Shown: positions 1-9,512 of the stretch, in pieces
Layout: each line of letters begins with the position of its first letter
Numbering within the stretch: the first letter of the stretch is position 1
Assembly (NCBI GenBank): GCA_963743785.1
Contig: CAVURD010000020.1
Location: 1 to 64,000 of the forward strand
Source: Bog-473 sp963743785
Lineage (GTDB): Bacteria > Actinomycetota > Acidimicrobiia > Acidimicrobiales > RAAP-2
Length of the DNA stretch: 64,000 nucleotides
Direction: 5' to 3'
Position numbers and translations under genes: made by a program
Notes under the pieces: model-generated
Told to the model about the DNA's origin: nothing
The model's database searches: none
What the model saw: only the letters and a program-made list of their open reading frames with translations

Positions 1-651
1 GGTCCCGTGCTCGTCCTCGAACTCCGCCTGGAGGAGCTCGGTCATGATGTCGTCCGACGGGTGCTCGGCTCGCCAGTCGATGTACTCGGCGAACATGTCG
101 GTGGGGACGAAGTTCTCGGATACCTCCATGGGCTGGCCGGCCTCGGTGCGCAGGTTGGCGTCGACCTTGTCCCGAACGGCCTCCTGGTCCTGCTCGGGAA
201 TGCCGAGCAGCATGCCGATGACCCGCATCGGCATCTGGGCGCCCAGGTCGGCGATGAAGTCGAACTCCTCGGCGCCGACCAGTGGGTCAAGGCTGCGGGC
301 GCAGAACGCCCGGATCTGCGGTTCGAGTGCGGCCACCCGGTTCGGCGAGAACACCCGGGACATCAGTCGCCGGTGGATGGTGTGCACCGGCGGATCCTCG
401 AAGATGAGCACTCCCGAGGGCATCTCGATGTTGGCCCGGATGAGCTCAATGATGCCGCCCCGCCCGGAGATGAACGTCTTCGGATCGAGATACGTCCGCT
501 CGACGTCGTCGAACCGGCTGACGGCGTAGAAGTCGTGCGGCTCGTTGTAATACAAGGGCGCCTCCTCGCGCAGCCGACGGAAGACCGGATACGGGTCGGC
601 GTCGATGTCCACGTCATAGGGGTCGAAGTACACATCACTGGCCCGCTGCAT
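1..651 (-). CDS. Cytochrome P450, N-terminal half (cut by left window edge)
   Basis: Reads leftward off the window: 217 codons from an ATG at 651-649 are visible, while the haem-binding cysteine loop lies outside. The visible half has the N-terminal DPYPVFRRLREEAP segment and a C-helix-like HRRLMSRVFSP stretch near residues 95-105, as in soluble bacterial class I P450s. These are haem monooxygenases fed electrons by a ferredoxin and a reductase. It is a close paralogue of the complete P450 at 52374-53579: DPYPV, LYYNE, FYAVSRFDDV, FCARSLDPLVGA and LGAQMPMR are shared. It is divergent from the alcohol dehydrogenase at 764, with about 110 bp of shared upstream DNA. The family call is secure; the substrate is unknown. 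Confidence 0.9.
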   Translation of the reverse strand, partial: MQRASDVYFDPYDVDIDADPYPVFRRLREEAPLYYNEPHDFYAVSRFDDVERTYLDPKTFISGRGGIIELIRANIEMPSGVLIFEDPPVHTIHRRLMSRVFSPNRVAALEPQIRAFCARSLDPLVGAEEFDFIADLGAQMPMRVIGMLLGIPEQDQEAVRDKVDANLRTEAGQPMEVSENFVPTDMFAEYIDWRAEHPSDDIMTELLQAEFEDEHGT

Positions 652-763
652 CGTCACGCCGAACCTCCACTTGCTTTCATGTCGTACTGTGACACTAAGC
701 TCCTGGGAGGTCAACCGCGGCCATGAGCCGACCACCGGGCTGTGCCCAAGGGGATGGGGATCA

Positions 764-1909
764 ATGAAGACGCACGCAGCGATTCTGTGGGGCCGGGAGC
801 AGGAGTGGGAGGTGCACGAGATCGATCTCGATGCGCCAAAACGGCACGAGGTCCTGGTCAAGTGGGAAGCAGCCGGCCTGTGCCACTCCGACGAGCATCT
901 CCAGTCGAGCGAGATGGGGTCGGAGGCGGGTACCGATGCGCCGCCGAGGGCGGGACTCTTCCCCATGGTGGGCGGACATGAGGGGGGAGGGGTGGTGCTC
1001 GAGGTGGGGCCCGACGTCACCAGCCTCCAGCCCGGCGACCACGTCGCGGCCAGCTTCTTCCCCATCTGTGGCCGCTGCAAGATGTGCATCACCGGCCACT
1101 CCAACCTCTGCGACCTGGGGGCGGCCACCTTCGCGCCCGGTCAGATCGCCGACGGCACGATCCGGTACCACCTCGATGGCAAGCCCCTGAACGTGATGTC
1201 CAAGCTGGGCACCTTCGCGGAGCACGCCGTGTGTCACGAGGCGTCGTTGGTGGCGGTCGACCCCGACCTGCCGCTGAGTGCCGTCGCTCTGGTGTCGTGC
1301 GGCGTGGCCACCGGCTGGGGTTCGGCGGTGTACCGAGCCGAAGTGATGCCCGGCGACACCGTCGTCGTGGTCGGCGTCGGTGGAGTCGGCATCAACGCCG
1401 TGCAGGGCGCCAAGATGGTCGGGGCGCGGAACATCGTGGCGGTGGATCCGGTGGAGTTCAAGCAGAAGTCGGCCCTCGACTTCGGCGCCACCCACACCGC
1501 GGGATCCATGGAGGAGGCCCTGCCCTTGGTCACCGAGCTGACGCGGGGGCAGATGGCCGACGCGGTGATCATGGTCCCGGGCGTGATGTACGGGGACCTC
1601 ATGGCCGGTGCGCTCGCCCTGACCGGCAAGGGCGGAACCTGCGTCGTCACCGGCGTCGCACCCCAGACGCAGCTCGAGGCCAGCGTGAATCTTTTCGACC
1701 TGGCCATGATGCAGAAGGAGATCAAGGGCGTGATCTTCGGTGCGGCCAATCCGCGCTTCGACATCCCGAACCTGTTGGCGCTGTACAAGTCGGGTCAGCT
1801 CAAACTGGATGAGCTGATCACGCGGGAGTACCCGCTCGACCAGATCAACCAGGGCTATCGGGACATGCTTGACGGGGTCAACCTCCGTGGCGTGATCACC
1901 TTCACGTGA
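764..1909 (+). CDS. NDMA-dependent (mycofactocin-linked type) zinc alcohol dehydrogenase
   Basis: A 381-residue medium-chain dehydrogenase. CHSDEH and GHEGGG carry catalytic-zinc ligands, CGRCKMCITGHSNLC is the structural-zinc cysteine cluster, and GVGGVG near the middle is the Rossmann loop. The overall sequence resembles the Rxyl_3153-type NDMA-dependent alcohol dehydrogenases. Established knowledge links that family to the redox peptide mycofactocin rather than to freely exchanged NAD. The ATG at 764 was chosen because it begins the conserved KTHAAILW start and follows an AAGGGGATGGGG purine tract; the open frame extends upstream to 671 without family resemblance. Likely role: oxidation of an alcohol made by the neighbouring P450s (inference from position). 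Confidence 0.88.
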   Translation: MKTHAAILWGREQEWEVHEIDLDAPKRHEVLVKWEAAGLCHSDEHLQSSEMGSEAGTDAPPRAGLFPMVGGHEGGGVVLEVGPDVTSLQPGDHVAASFFPICGRCKMCITGHSNLCDLGAATFAPGQIADGTIRYHLDGKPLNVMSKLGTFAEHAVCHEASLVAVDPDLPLSAVALVSCGVATGWGSAVYRAEVMPGDTVVVVGVGGVGINAVQGAKMVGARNIVAVDPVEFKQKSALDFGATHTAGSMEEALPLVTELTRGQMADAVIMVPGVMYGDLMAGALALTGKGGTCVVTGVAPQTQLEASVNLFDLAMMQKEIKGVIFGAANPRFDIPNLLALYKSGQLKLDELITREYPLDQINQGYRDMLDGVNLRGVITFT

Positions 1910-1990
1910 ACACGTTGCGCTCGGTTGTCCGTCCCATTGCCATGGCGTCGGGTTCACGCGGGGCCGCCACCGTCCGCCGAGAAGTCCATC

Positions 1991-3228
1991 ATGTCCCTGA
2001 GCCTCGACATCGACCCGCTCGACCTGGTCGACCCGACGCGGTTCGCGCTCCGTGGCTACCCCCACGAGGTGTGGACCCGGCTACGGGCGGAGGCACCAGT
2101 GGCCTTCATCGAACCACCGGGATACCCGCCGTTCTGGGCGGTGACCAAGTACGCCGACGTCCAGTACGCCGCCTCGCAGCCGCAACTGTTCTCCAGTGCC
2201 TCCGGCATCACCTTGGACATGGACCTCAGCTGGGATCGACATGCCGGCGGAGATGATCGTCTACCTCGATCCCCCCCAGCACGGCCCCATGCGCCAGGTG
2301 GCTAACAAGAAGTTCTTGCGGAGTGCCGTCCGGGCGCGGAGTGAGCGAGATCGAGCGCATCGCCGCCGATGTGGTCGACCAGGCTTCGACCGGGGGCGAG
2401 GTCCGGGAGTGCGACTTCGTTGACACCTTTGCCGCTCCCTATCCGGTGGCCGTGATCTCCTGGGTCCTGGGCGTGCCGCCCGCCGACTGGGAGCACCATT
2501 TCCGCTGGACCAACGAGATCATCGGCAAGGACGACCCCGAATACCGGCGCCCCGGCGAGAGCCCCGAGCAAACCTCAACGCGGGCCAGAGGTGAACTGCA
2601 CCGATATTTCAAGGCAATGGTGGCGGCACGCCGGGAGGATCCGCAGGACGACCTGGTCACCCAGCTGATGCAGAGTGAGGTCAATGGCGTGCCGCTGACC
2701 CAGCGGCAACTCGTCACCTACTGCGAGCTCCTGGTCGAAGCGGGCAATCAGACGACACGCGACGCCATCGCCGGCGGCATGCAGGCCTTCTGCGAATTCC
2801 CCGATCAGTGGGCGACGCTGGTGGCCCATCCCGAGCTCCTGCCCGACGCCGTCGAGGAGATCCTGCGTTGGGTCACGCCGATCAGCTACTTCTCGCGCAC
2901 CGCCACCCAGGACACCGAACTGCACGGGCAGCAGATTCGCTGCGGCGACAAGGTGGCGCTCTACTGGGCGTCGGCGAATCGGGACGAGGACGTGTTCGAG
3001 GATCCGTTCGAGTTCCGCATCGACCGCCAGCCGAACCAGCCCGTTGTCTTCGGCTTCGGCCCGCACCTGTGCATGGGGGCGCACGTCGCCCGCGCCGAAT
3101 TGCTGGCCATGTTCGGCCTCCTCATCGCTCGAATGGAGTGGTTCGAGCAATCGGGACCGATGGAACGCCTGAACTCGTCGATCAACGGAGCCATCAAGCA
3201 CCTGCCGATCCGGTATCGCTTGACCTAG
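1991..3228 (+). pseudogene. Cytochrome P450 gene broken by two frameshifts
   Basis: Three overlapping reading frames together encode one full P450. The first frame starts at ATG 1991 (MSLSLDIDPLDLVDPTRF). The frame changes by +1 near 2230-2245, continues through VYLDPPQHGPMRQVANKKF, and changes by +1 again near 2335-2345 before SEIERIAADVVDQA. The rest is intact: I-helix AGNQTTR (Gln where Glu is usual), K-helix EEILRW and the haem loop FGFGPHLCMG with its cysteine. Neither break gives a sensible product unless the frame is restored. The coding signal is otherwise well preserved, so sequencing or assembly indels are as likely as real decay. It sits 81 bp after the alcohol dehydrogenase and ahead of an amidohydrolase, probably one transcription unit. 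Confidence 0.8.
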
Positions 3229-3268
3229 CGATGGACGTCCTGTCGCCATCTCTGCAGGAGATTTCGAA

Positions 3269-4393
3269 GTGAAGGGAAGCAACGGAATGGACGAGCACAG
3301 CATCTACTCTTGCGACGATCACCTGGATCTGCGAGCGGTTCCGCCGGAACTGTTCCAGGCTCGACTGCCCAAGGACCTGGTCGAGCGCGGTCCACGGGTC
3401 GTGAACGATGATGGCGAATCCAAGTGGGTCTGCAACGAGCGCGTCCTGGGCCGGAGCGGACTGCCCCATGGAGACAAGCTGCAGGTGCTCAGTGCCCTCA
3501 GCCGCGCCGGGATCGAGGACGACGGATTTCGGGTCAGCGACCCGAAATTGCGGCTGGAGGACATGGACCTCGACGGGGTGTGGGCCTCGGTCATCTACGG
3601 GCCGATCCCGCTGACCCTCTCGATCCCTGAGCCCGATCTCCAGACCGCCTGTTATGCGGCCTGGAATGACTGGGCCATCGAAGAGTTCAACGCCTTTGCT
3701 CCCGATCGGCTGTGCGCCCTCCCGTTCCTGCCCACCCACGCACCCGGGGCGGCGGTGGCCGAACTCGAACGGGTGGCCGAGCTGGGCCACCGGGGCGCCA
3801 TCATCGATGTGTTCGAGATCGACGCCGGCGATCCGGCCTGGGATCGCCTGTGGTCGGCCGCCGAGCAGACCGGATTGCCGCTCAGCTTCCACATCAAGGC
3901 CGGGTCCTCCCCGAGGCTGAGCTATCAGGTGGGCAAGTGGCAGTCGGCAGCATTTGCCACCCTGCTGCCCCTCCAGCTGGACGAGGCGCTGGCCATCATG
4001 GTCTTCTCCGGGGCCCTCGAGCGGCATCCCGGCCTCACGCTGGTGCTGGCCGAGGCGGGCGTCGGCTGGCTGCCGTACTTCCTGACCCGGATGGATATGG
4101 AGTGGGAGAACCTGCGGGATCAGCTTGACTACGCCCCCACCATCACCCCGAGCGAACTGTTCAAGCGTCAGGTCATCGCCACCTTCGAGGAAGAGGCCCT
4201 GGCGTACCAGTACATACCGCACCTCGGTGCCGACTCATGCATGTGGGCGGCTGATTTTCCCCATACCGACAGCACATTCCCCGAATCCCAACGCTCCATT
4301 GAGGAGACGCTGGGGATGCTCCCGGCCGAGGAACGCCGGAAGATCACGGCACTCAATTGCGCCAAGTTGTACGGATTCGAGTATGTCGGTTGA
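3269..4393 (+). CDS. Amidohydrolase family 2 (ACMSD-like metal-dependent hydrolase/decarboxylase)
   Basis: A 374-residue TIM-barrel hydrolase of the group that includes ACMSD and resorcylate decarboxylases. Metal-site landmarks: an N-terminal DDHLDL in place of the usual D-x-H-x-H/E, a central SFHIKAG histidine, LVLAEAGVGWLPYFLTR, and a C-terminal WAADFPHTD aspartate. The GTG at 3269 is preferred because GGAG ends 8 bp upstream; ATG 3287 is an alternative. It follows the broken P450 by 40 bp and precedes another amidohydrolase-type gene. The family fits C-C or C-N bond cleavage or decarboxylation of a ring-derived acid; no specific reaction can be assigned. Related genes lie at 19642 and 54668. 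Confidence 0.85.
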   Translation: MKGSNGMDEHSIYSCDDHLDLRAVPPELFQARLPKDLVERGPRVVNDDGESKWVCNERVLGRSGLPHGDKLQVLSALSRAGIEDDGFRVSDPKLRLEDMDLDGVWASVIYGPIPLTLSIPEPDLQTACYAAWNDWAIEEFNAFAPDRLCALPFLPTHAPGAAVAELERVAELGHRGAIIDVFEIDAGDPAWDRLWSAAEQTGLPLSFHIKAGSSPRLSYQVGKWQSAAFATLLPLQLDEALAIMVFSGALERHPGLTLVLAEAGVGWLPYFLTRMDMEWENLRDQLDYAPTITPSELFKRQVIATFEEEALAYQYIPHLGADSCMWAADFPHTDSTFPESQRSIEETLGMLPAEERRKITALNCAKLYGFEYVG

Positions 4394-4461
4394 CCTCACC
4401 TGTCCTCACGGCAAGCGCATTGCATCCATGACGTACCCGAACGAGTCGAAGGAGCATGGAC

Positions 4462-6119
4462 ATGTCAGCTGACGTGGTCATTCGAGGCGGGACCGTCTTC
4501 GATGGGACCGGCGGGCCCGGGCAGGTGGCCGACGTGGCCATCAGCGGTGGATTCATTGCGGAGATCGGGCCGAGACTCGACGGAGCAGTCGTCCTCGATG
4601 CTTCTGGCTGCGCCGTCGCACCCGGCTTCATCGACATCCACACCCACTTCGATGCCCAGGTGTTCTGGGACCCACAGCTCAAGCCGTCCTCCTATCACGG
4701 GGTCACTTCCGTGGTGGCCGGCAATTGCGGTTTCTCCATCGCCCCGTGCCGCCCGGAGCATCACGACGTGATTGTGCACACGCTCGAGAACGTCGAAGGC
4801 ATGGACGCCAACTCGCTCGCGGCCGGGATCGCATGGGACTTTGAAACGTTTCCCGAATACCTCGACCTGGTGCAGCGTCGAGGGACGTCGCTCAACTTCA
4901 CCGCCTACATCGGACACACCGCCCTGAGGCTCTACGTCATGGGGGATGCCGCCTATGAGCGCGCCGCCACCCCGGAGGAGATCGAGCGCATGTGCCAGCT
5001 GGTCGACGAGGCGATGCGGGTCGGTGCGGCGGGCCTCTCCACCAGCTTCTCCTTCGCCCACCGCGGCGTGGACGGCAAACCGATACCGAGCCGTTTCGCC
5101 GAGATGGACGAGGTCGAGGCGCTCTTCATGGCAGTGGGGAAGGCCGGCAAGGGTGTGGTGCTCACCACGCCGGGTTGGCAGTGTGAATATCCGGACGTCT
5201 TCACCTGGCAGCCCCGGGTCGGCCGGCCGTTCACCTGTCCGCTGTTCGCGCTGTCCAGCGGCAAGCACCGGGAAGTGGTCAAGACTGCACGCCGAGGCCC
5301 TGGCCCAAGGCGCCAACGTCTGGCCCCAGGTCACGCCGCGGCCGCTGACCATGCAGTTCACCCTGGCCGATGCCTACAACCTCAATGTCGGCCAGGTATT
5401 CGGAGAACTCATGAAGGTCAGTCCCGGGGTGCGCCAGGCGGCCTACCGTGATCAGGAATGGAGGACGCGGGCCTTCGAAGATCTCGAACGCGGCGAGACC
5501 GGCATGAAACCCCGGTGGGAGACCTTCGAGGTTTCAGAATCGGAGCGGTTCCCAGAGCTGTTGGGCCGTCGAGTGAGCGATATCGCTCGCGAACGCAACG
5601 TCAGCCCGCTGGACGTCATGTGCGACCTGGCCCTCGCCGAGGATCTGAGCACTCGCTTCCGGGCCTACATCGCCAACGACGACGTCGGTGAGGTGGGGAG
5701 CCTTCTCACCGAGGACCACGTGGTGCTGGGTCTCACCGATGCTGGTGCGCACGTCGACCAGCTGTGCGATGCGCCGCAACCCACCGACCTCCTCGGCACC
5801 TGGGTCCGTGAGCGGGAGATCATGCCGCTCGAACGGGCAATCCGGAAGCTGGCGGGCGAGCCGGCCGACATGTTCGGGTTCGAGGGCCGGGGTTACCTGC
5901 GGCCGGGTTACGCCGCCGATGTCTGTGTGTTCGATCCCACGACTGTCGACCCGGGACCTCAGCGCCGCCTGCGCGATCTCCCGGCCGACGGCGAACGGCT
6001 GACGTACGAGCAGCCGACCGGCGTGCGCCACGTCATGGTCAACGGCACGCTGATCCGTTCCGACGATCGCCAGCTCGCGCTCGAGCAACTTCCCGGGGAC
6101 CCGTCCCCCACTGGTCTGA
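4462..6119 (+). pseudogene. N-acyl-D-amino-acid deacylase-like amidohydrolase (family 3), frameshifted
   Basis: The first frame encodes VVIRGGTVFDGTGG and the metal-binding HTHFDAQ with GNCGFSIAP, typical of D-aminoacylase-type amidohydrolases. One extra base near 5284 moves the sense to the next frame (LHAEALAQGANVWPQ), which contains GLTDAGAHVDQ with the metal aspartate and a normal C-terminus (VMVNGTLIRSDDRQLALEQLPG). That frame stays open to 6295, inside the facing epoxide hydrolase gene. A second +1 shift near 6095 would instead end it at TGA 6117-6119, 16 bp before the neighbour's stop; I used that end with low certainty. ATG 4462 was chosen over 4456 because AAGGAG lies 7 bp upstream of it. 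Confidence 0.72.
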
Positions 6120-6135
6120 AGGGGCGAGCCGGTCC

Positions 6136-7242
6136 TCAGCCCACCGATCCGAAGAAATCCCGCAGGTCGTTGACGAAAAGTTCAGGTTGCTCCATGGCCG
6201 GAAAATGCCCGCCGCGCTCCATGACGGCCCAGTGCACGACGTTGTACTGGCGCTCGACCCATGAGCGGGGCCAGCGCAGTACCTCTTTGGGATAGCGCGC
6301 CACGCCGGTGGGCGCGTGGACGAAGGGCGGCGCCCCGGCCGAACTGTGTTTGTGCTCCCAGTACAGTCGGGCCGAGGACGCACCGGTCTGGGTGACCCAG
6401 TACACCATGACATTGGTGATGAGTTGCTGGCGGGTGAAGCAATTCTCGGGCTGCCCGTCGCAGTCGCTCCAAGTCCGGAATTTCTCGACAATCCAAGCCA
6501 GGAGTCCGGCCGGAGTGTCGTTGAGCGCGATCCCGAGCGTCTGGGGCTTGGTCCCCTGCTCGTTGGCGTAGCCCGACTCCTCGCTCGCGAATTCCTTCAT
6601 GGCCGCCAGATCCGCCTGTTCCTCTTCGGTGAGCGGTTCGCGGTTCTGGGGTGGGACGCCGCTAGCCATGTTGAGGTGGATGGCGGCACAATGCTCGGGA
6701 TCGAGCGACCCGATCCACGTGGTGACCTGGGCTCCCCAATCACCACCTTGAGCCACGTAGTCCGGATAGCCGAGTCGATCCATCAAAGCAACGAACGCGC
6801 GGGCGATGCGGGGCACGTCCCATCCGGGTGATCGCGGCGGTTCGGAGAATCCGTAGCCCGGGAGGGAGGGAACGATGACGTGGAAAGCGTCGCTGGCCTG
6901 GCCACCATAGGACTCGGGATTGGTCAGCCGGGGAATGACGTCGAGGAATTCGACGAAGGAACCGGGCCAGCCATGAGTCAGGAGCAATGGACGGGCGTCC
7001 GGGTGCGCTGATCGGGCGTGGATGAAATGGATCCGATGAGCATCGATGTCGGTCCGGAAATGCTCGAAGCCGTTCAGGCGCGCCTCTTCAGAGCGCCAGT
7101 CGTAGCCGTCGCGCCAGAATTCGACCAGCTGGCGCAGGTAGTCCACGGGGATGCCGTACTCCCAACCGGCGTCCGCAATCTGATCCGGAAAGCGGGTCTG
7201 GGTCAAGCGGCGATGGAGGTCCTCCAGGACCGGATCATCCAC
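6136..7242 (-). CDS. Epoxide hydrolase (EHN domain, alpha/beta-hydrolase fold)
   Basis: A 368-residue protein with an N-terminal epoxide-hydrolase (EHN) region followed by an alpha/beta-hydrolase core. HGWPGS near residue 90 is the oxyanion-hole loop, GGDWGA supplies the nucleophilic Asp168, and the late GGHFPAMEQPE gives His346. The predicted reaction is addition of water to an epoxide, giving a diol; P450 or other monooxygenase products are plausible substrates. The GTG at 7242 is the first possible start, but the frame is open upstream to 7284 and NPIEAFEIR there resembles the normal family N-terminus without a start codon in frame (see findings). It lies 42 bp downstream of the SDR and is probably co-transcribed. 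Confidence 0.88.
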   Translation of the reverse strand: MDDPVLEDLHRRLTQTRFPDQIADAGWEYGIPVDYLRQLVEFWRDGYDWRSEEARLNGFEHFRTDIDAHRIHFIHARSAHPDARPLLLTHGWPGSFVEFLDVIPRLTNPESYGGQASDAFHVIVPSLPGYGFSEPPRSPGWDVPRIARAFVALMDRLGYPDYVAQGGDWGAQVTTWIGSLDPEHCAAIHLNMASGVPPQNREPLTEEEQADLAAMKEFASEESGYANEQGTKPQTLGIALNDTPAGLLAWIVEKFRTWSDCDGQPENCFTRQQLITNVMVYWVTQTGASSARLYWEHKHSSAGAPPFVHAPTGVARYPKEVLRWPRSWVERQYNVVHWAVMERGGHFPAMEQPELFVNDLRDFFGSVG

Positions 7243-7284
7243 CCGGATCTCAAATGCTTCGATCGGATTCGTCTCATTGTCGAC

Positions 7285-8046
7285 CTACCGGCTCCCTGTC
7301 GGTGGAACGATCACGTCGTCACGCGCCGAGATGATGGCGCGCAGGCGATGCTCAACCTCATGTCTGTGGTCGTCGTCGGTAAATACATAGGGTCGGCGAT
7401 GTCGGATGGCGTCAACCACATTGGCCGCGACAACCGACGGCTCGGTCGTGCCAATCGGGTTCAGGGCCGTTCTGATCATGCCGGGCATGACCACACTGAC
7501 TCCGATCGGCGCCCCAATCGCCTCCATCTCGTGGCGCAGAACGTCTGACACTCCGAGAACCCCGTGTTTGGCCACGGTGTACGGACCGAGTTGTCCCATC
7601 GGGAGAACTGCCGCCATGGACGAAGTATTGACGACGTGGCCCTCGTCTCCCGAAGCGATGATCAAGGGCACAAAGGTGCGCACGCCGTGGATCACGCCCC
7701 AGAGATTGACATCGATCACCTTGTGCCAATCCTCAAGAGAGAGGTCCCACGAATAGCCACCGTTGACGATTCCGGCATTGTTGACGGCGACATGGAGCTG
7801 GCCGAAACGCTCCAGCGCAGCACGGCCAATACGATCAACCGCCTCGGGATCGCTCACATCGGCGCAGACGGCATGAATGTCGGCACCCTGATCGACCAGT
7901 CGGTCCCCAACGGCAGTCAAGTTCTCTGCATTGCTATCGGCGATGGTGATCCGCATGCCTTCGGCAACAAATGCCTCAACGATCGCCAGTCCGATTCCGC
8001 TTGCCGCGCCGGTGACGACGGCGCTGCGCCCCTCGAGCCGATCCAT
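7285..8046 (-). CDS. Short-chain dehydrogenase/reductase (SDR)
   Basis: A 253-residue classical SDR. TGAASGIG near residue 12 binds the nucleotide, NNAG lies near residue 90, and serine (TSSM) plus YTVAK form the catalytic triad region. An acidic residue after beta-2 (IADSN) suggests NAD(H). The C-terminal segment (residues 210-253) is rich in Arg, His and Asp and lacks clear family features. Expected role: reversible oxidation of a hydroxyl or reduction of a ketone on a pathway intermediate. It is read toward the epoxide hydrolase in the same direction, about 105 bp downstream of the LLM oxidoreductase, so the three may be one leftward operon. Confidence 0.88.
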   Translation of the reverse strand: MDRLEGRSAVVTGAASGIGLAIVEAFVAEGMRITIADSNAENLTAVGDRLVDQGADIHAVCADVSDPEAVDRIGRAALERFGQLHVAVNNAGIVNGGYSWDLSLEDWHKVIDVNLWGVIHGVRTFVPLIIASGDEGHVVNTSSMAAVLPMGQLGPYTVAKHGVLGVSDVLRHEMEAIGAPIGVSVVMPGMIRTALNPIGTTEPSVVAANVVDAIRHRRPYVFTDDDHRHEVEHRLRAIISARDDVIVPPTGSR

Positions 8047-8150
8047 GGGTGTGGAAGGCTAACCCTCCTTGACGTGGTGAGCCACGTCCAGGCGGCTCGG
8101 AAATGACGACCGCCGAAACTCATCGCGCCATGCAGTGGGAATCATCGCGG

Positions 8151-9020
8151 TCAGAACCGCCCGATCACATCCTGGCCGTATTGCGAAAGTGACGTCTCGA
8201 ATTCGCCGGCGAACAGGGTGGCCGGAACAAGGATTCGGGTCGCGCCGAGTTCTTGCCATACGGTCACTTGGGCCACGGCTTCCTGGTCACCGGTGGCGTA
8301 ACAGGGGACGGTGACCTCAATGGTCGCTGGATCCCTCCCGGCCTCCTCGGCACCCTGTCGGACGACGTCGAGCAATGGAGGCAGCTGCTCGGGGCTGACG
8401 CCGATCGGGAAGAATCCGTCCCCGATTCGCCCGGCGCGCCGCGCCGCCGCCTCGCTGTGGCCGCCCAGGTGTACCGGTATCGATCCGCCTGGGGGCTGGG
8501 GCCGCAAATAGCAATCGGCAAAGCTGGCGGTGGTGCCCTCGAAGCTGGCCCGCTCCTCGGACCACAGGGCTCTCATGGCGGCAATCGACTCTTCGGTTCG
8601 CTTTCCGCGTCCGGCAAATGGGATGCCCAAGGCTTGAAACTCCTCTTGCAGCCAGCCGATGCCGGCGCCGAGGATCATTCGACCACCCGAGAGGTGATCA
8701 AGCGTGGCCAGTTCCTTGGCGAGCACGAGGGGATTGCGCTGCGGCACGATGAGAATGCCTGTGCCCAACCGCAGGGTCGATGTCTTCGAGGCGACATAGG
8801 CCAGCCACACCAGCGGATCGGGAAAGACGGTCCCTTCTCCGGAGGGCAGCCTCCCCGACGGATCGTAGGGATACTTCGACTGGTAGCCGCCGGGAACCAC
8901 CACATGGTCGACGGTCCAGATCGACTCGAATCCGGACGCTTCGCAAGCTTGAGCCAGTCGGATCGCGGCAATCGGGTCGACGAACGGGCCGACATTGGCG
9001 AAGGCAACCCCAAACTTCAT
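8151..9020 (-). CDS. LLM-class (probably F420-dependent) oxidoreductase
   Basis: A 289-residue luciferase-like TIM-barrel enzyme. The N-terminus KFGVAFANVGPF, the DHVVVPGGY segment, TLRLGTGILIVPQRNP, LDHLSGGRMILGAGIGW and the C-terminal DGFFPIG belong to the F420-dependent subgroup common in actinobacteria. Such enzymes move hydride between F420H2 and a carbonyl, enone or alcohol. The ATG at 9020 was chosen because family members start directly before the first beta strand; ATG 9029 and TTG 9062 are upstream alternatives. It is probably the first gene of a leftward unit with the SDR and epoxide hydrolase. The cofactor is inferred from family resemblance, not shown by the sequence alone. Confidence 0.86.
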   Translation of the reverse strand: MKFGVAFANVGPFVDPIAAIRLAQACEASGFESIWTVDHVVVPGGYQSKYPYDPSGRLPSGEGTVFPDPLVWLAYVASKTSTLRLGTGILIVPQRNPLVLAKELATLDHLSGGRMILGAGIGWLQEEFQALGIPFAGRGKRTEESIAAMRALWSEERASFEGTTASFADCYLRPQPPGGSIPVHLGGHSEAAARRAGRIGDGFFPIGVSPEQLPPLLDVVRQGAEEAGRDPATIEVTVPCYATGDQEAVAQVTVWQELGATRILVPATLFAGEFETSLSQYGQDVIGRF

Positions 9021-9272
9021 CGACTCCATACCCGTCGAGCTCCCCGTTCTCCACTGCTCCAATAATCGGGTTCAGCATAGAGCAGCCCATCGGCGTGGCA
9101 TCGGGTGATGTCGTGTCCGGCGTGCGACGGCGGGAGCACGAGTGTCGGCAATTCGTGTCGTTCCCATCAACGCCGTCGTGTCGGCCCGCGGCGGTTCTTC
9201 GGTGTCATGTTTGGACCGAACCGGCGTCAGAGTGAGTGTTAGCCTTGACCCGATGCTCGAAGAGCCACGGCG

Positions 9273-9509
9273 ATGAGCCCGAGCGACCAATCCGGTAAGG
9301 ACGTGATCGAGCGTGATGCCTGCATGGGTTCGGGGAACTGCCTGTTTTGGGCCCCCGGCGTGTTCGACCTCGATGACGACGGTGTGGCCATCGTCTGTGG
9401 CGAGATGACTGGTCGCGAGGAAGAGGTGCGAAAGGCGGCCGCCAACTGCCCGACCGCGGCCATTCACCTGCCTGAATCATTCCTTCCCGGTATTCCGAAT
9501 GGGAGGTAA
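9273..9509 (+). CDS. Small P450-type ferredoxin with an incomplete cysteine set
   Basis: A 78-residue ferredoxin: Cys17, Cys23 and Cys59 (in NCPTAAI) are the recognisable ligands. In CMGSGNC the residue where a [4Fe-4S] ferredoxin has its second cysteine is Ser20. Ferredoxins of this pattern are known in actinobacteria next to P450 genes and usually carry [3Fe-4S] or an atypical [4Fe-4S] cluster. The acidic surface (DLDDDG) suits docking to a P450. It is followed 3 bp later by a VOC gene and heads a plus-strand unit that holds no P450 itself, so it probably serves the P450s elsewhere in the region. ATG 9273 is the only sensible start. Confidence 0.88.
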   Translation: MSPSDQSGKDVIERDACMGSGNCLFWAPGVFDLDDDGVAIVCGEMTGREEEVRKAAANCPTAAIHLPESFLPGIPNGR

Positions 9510-9512
9510 TCG

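Noticed and set aside
761..2065. A 434-codon minus-strand open frame opposite the alcohol dehydrogenase
   Set aside because: Antisense artefact of GC-rich third positions; the dehydrogenase on the other strand has all zinc ligands.
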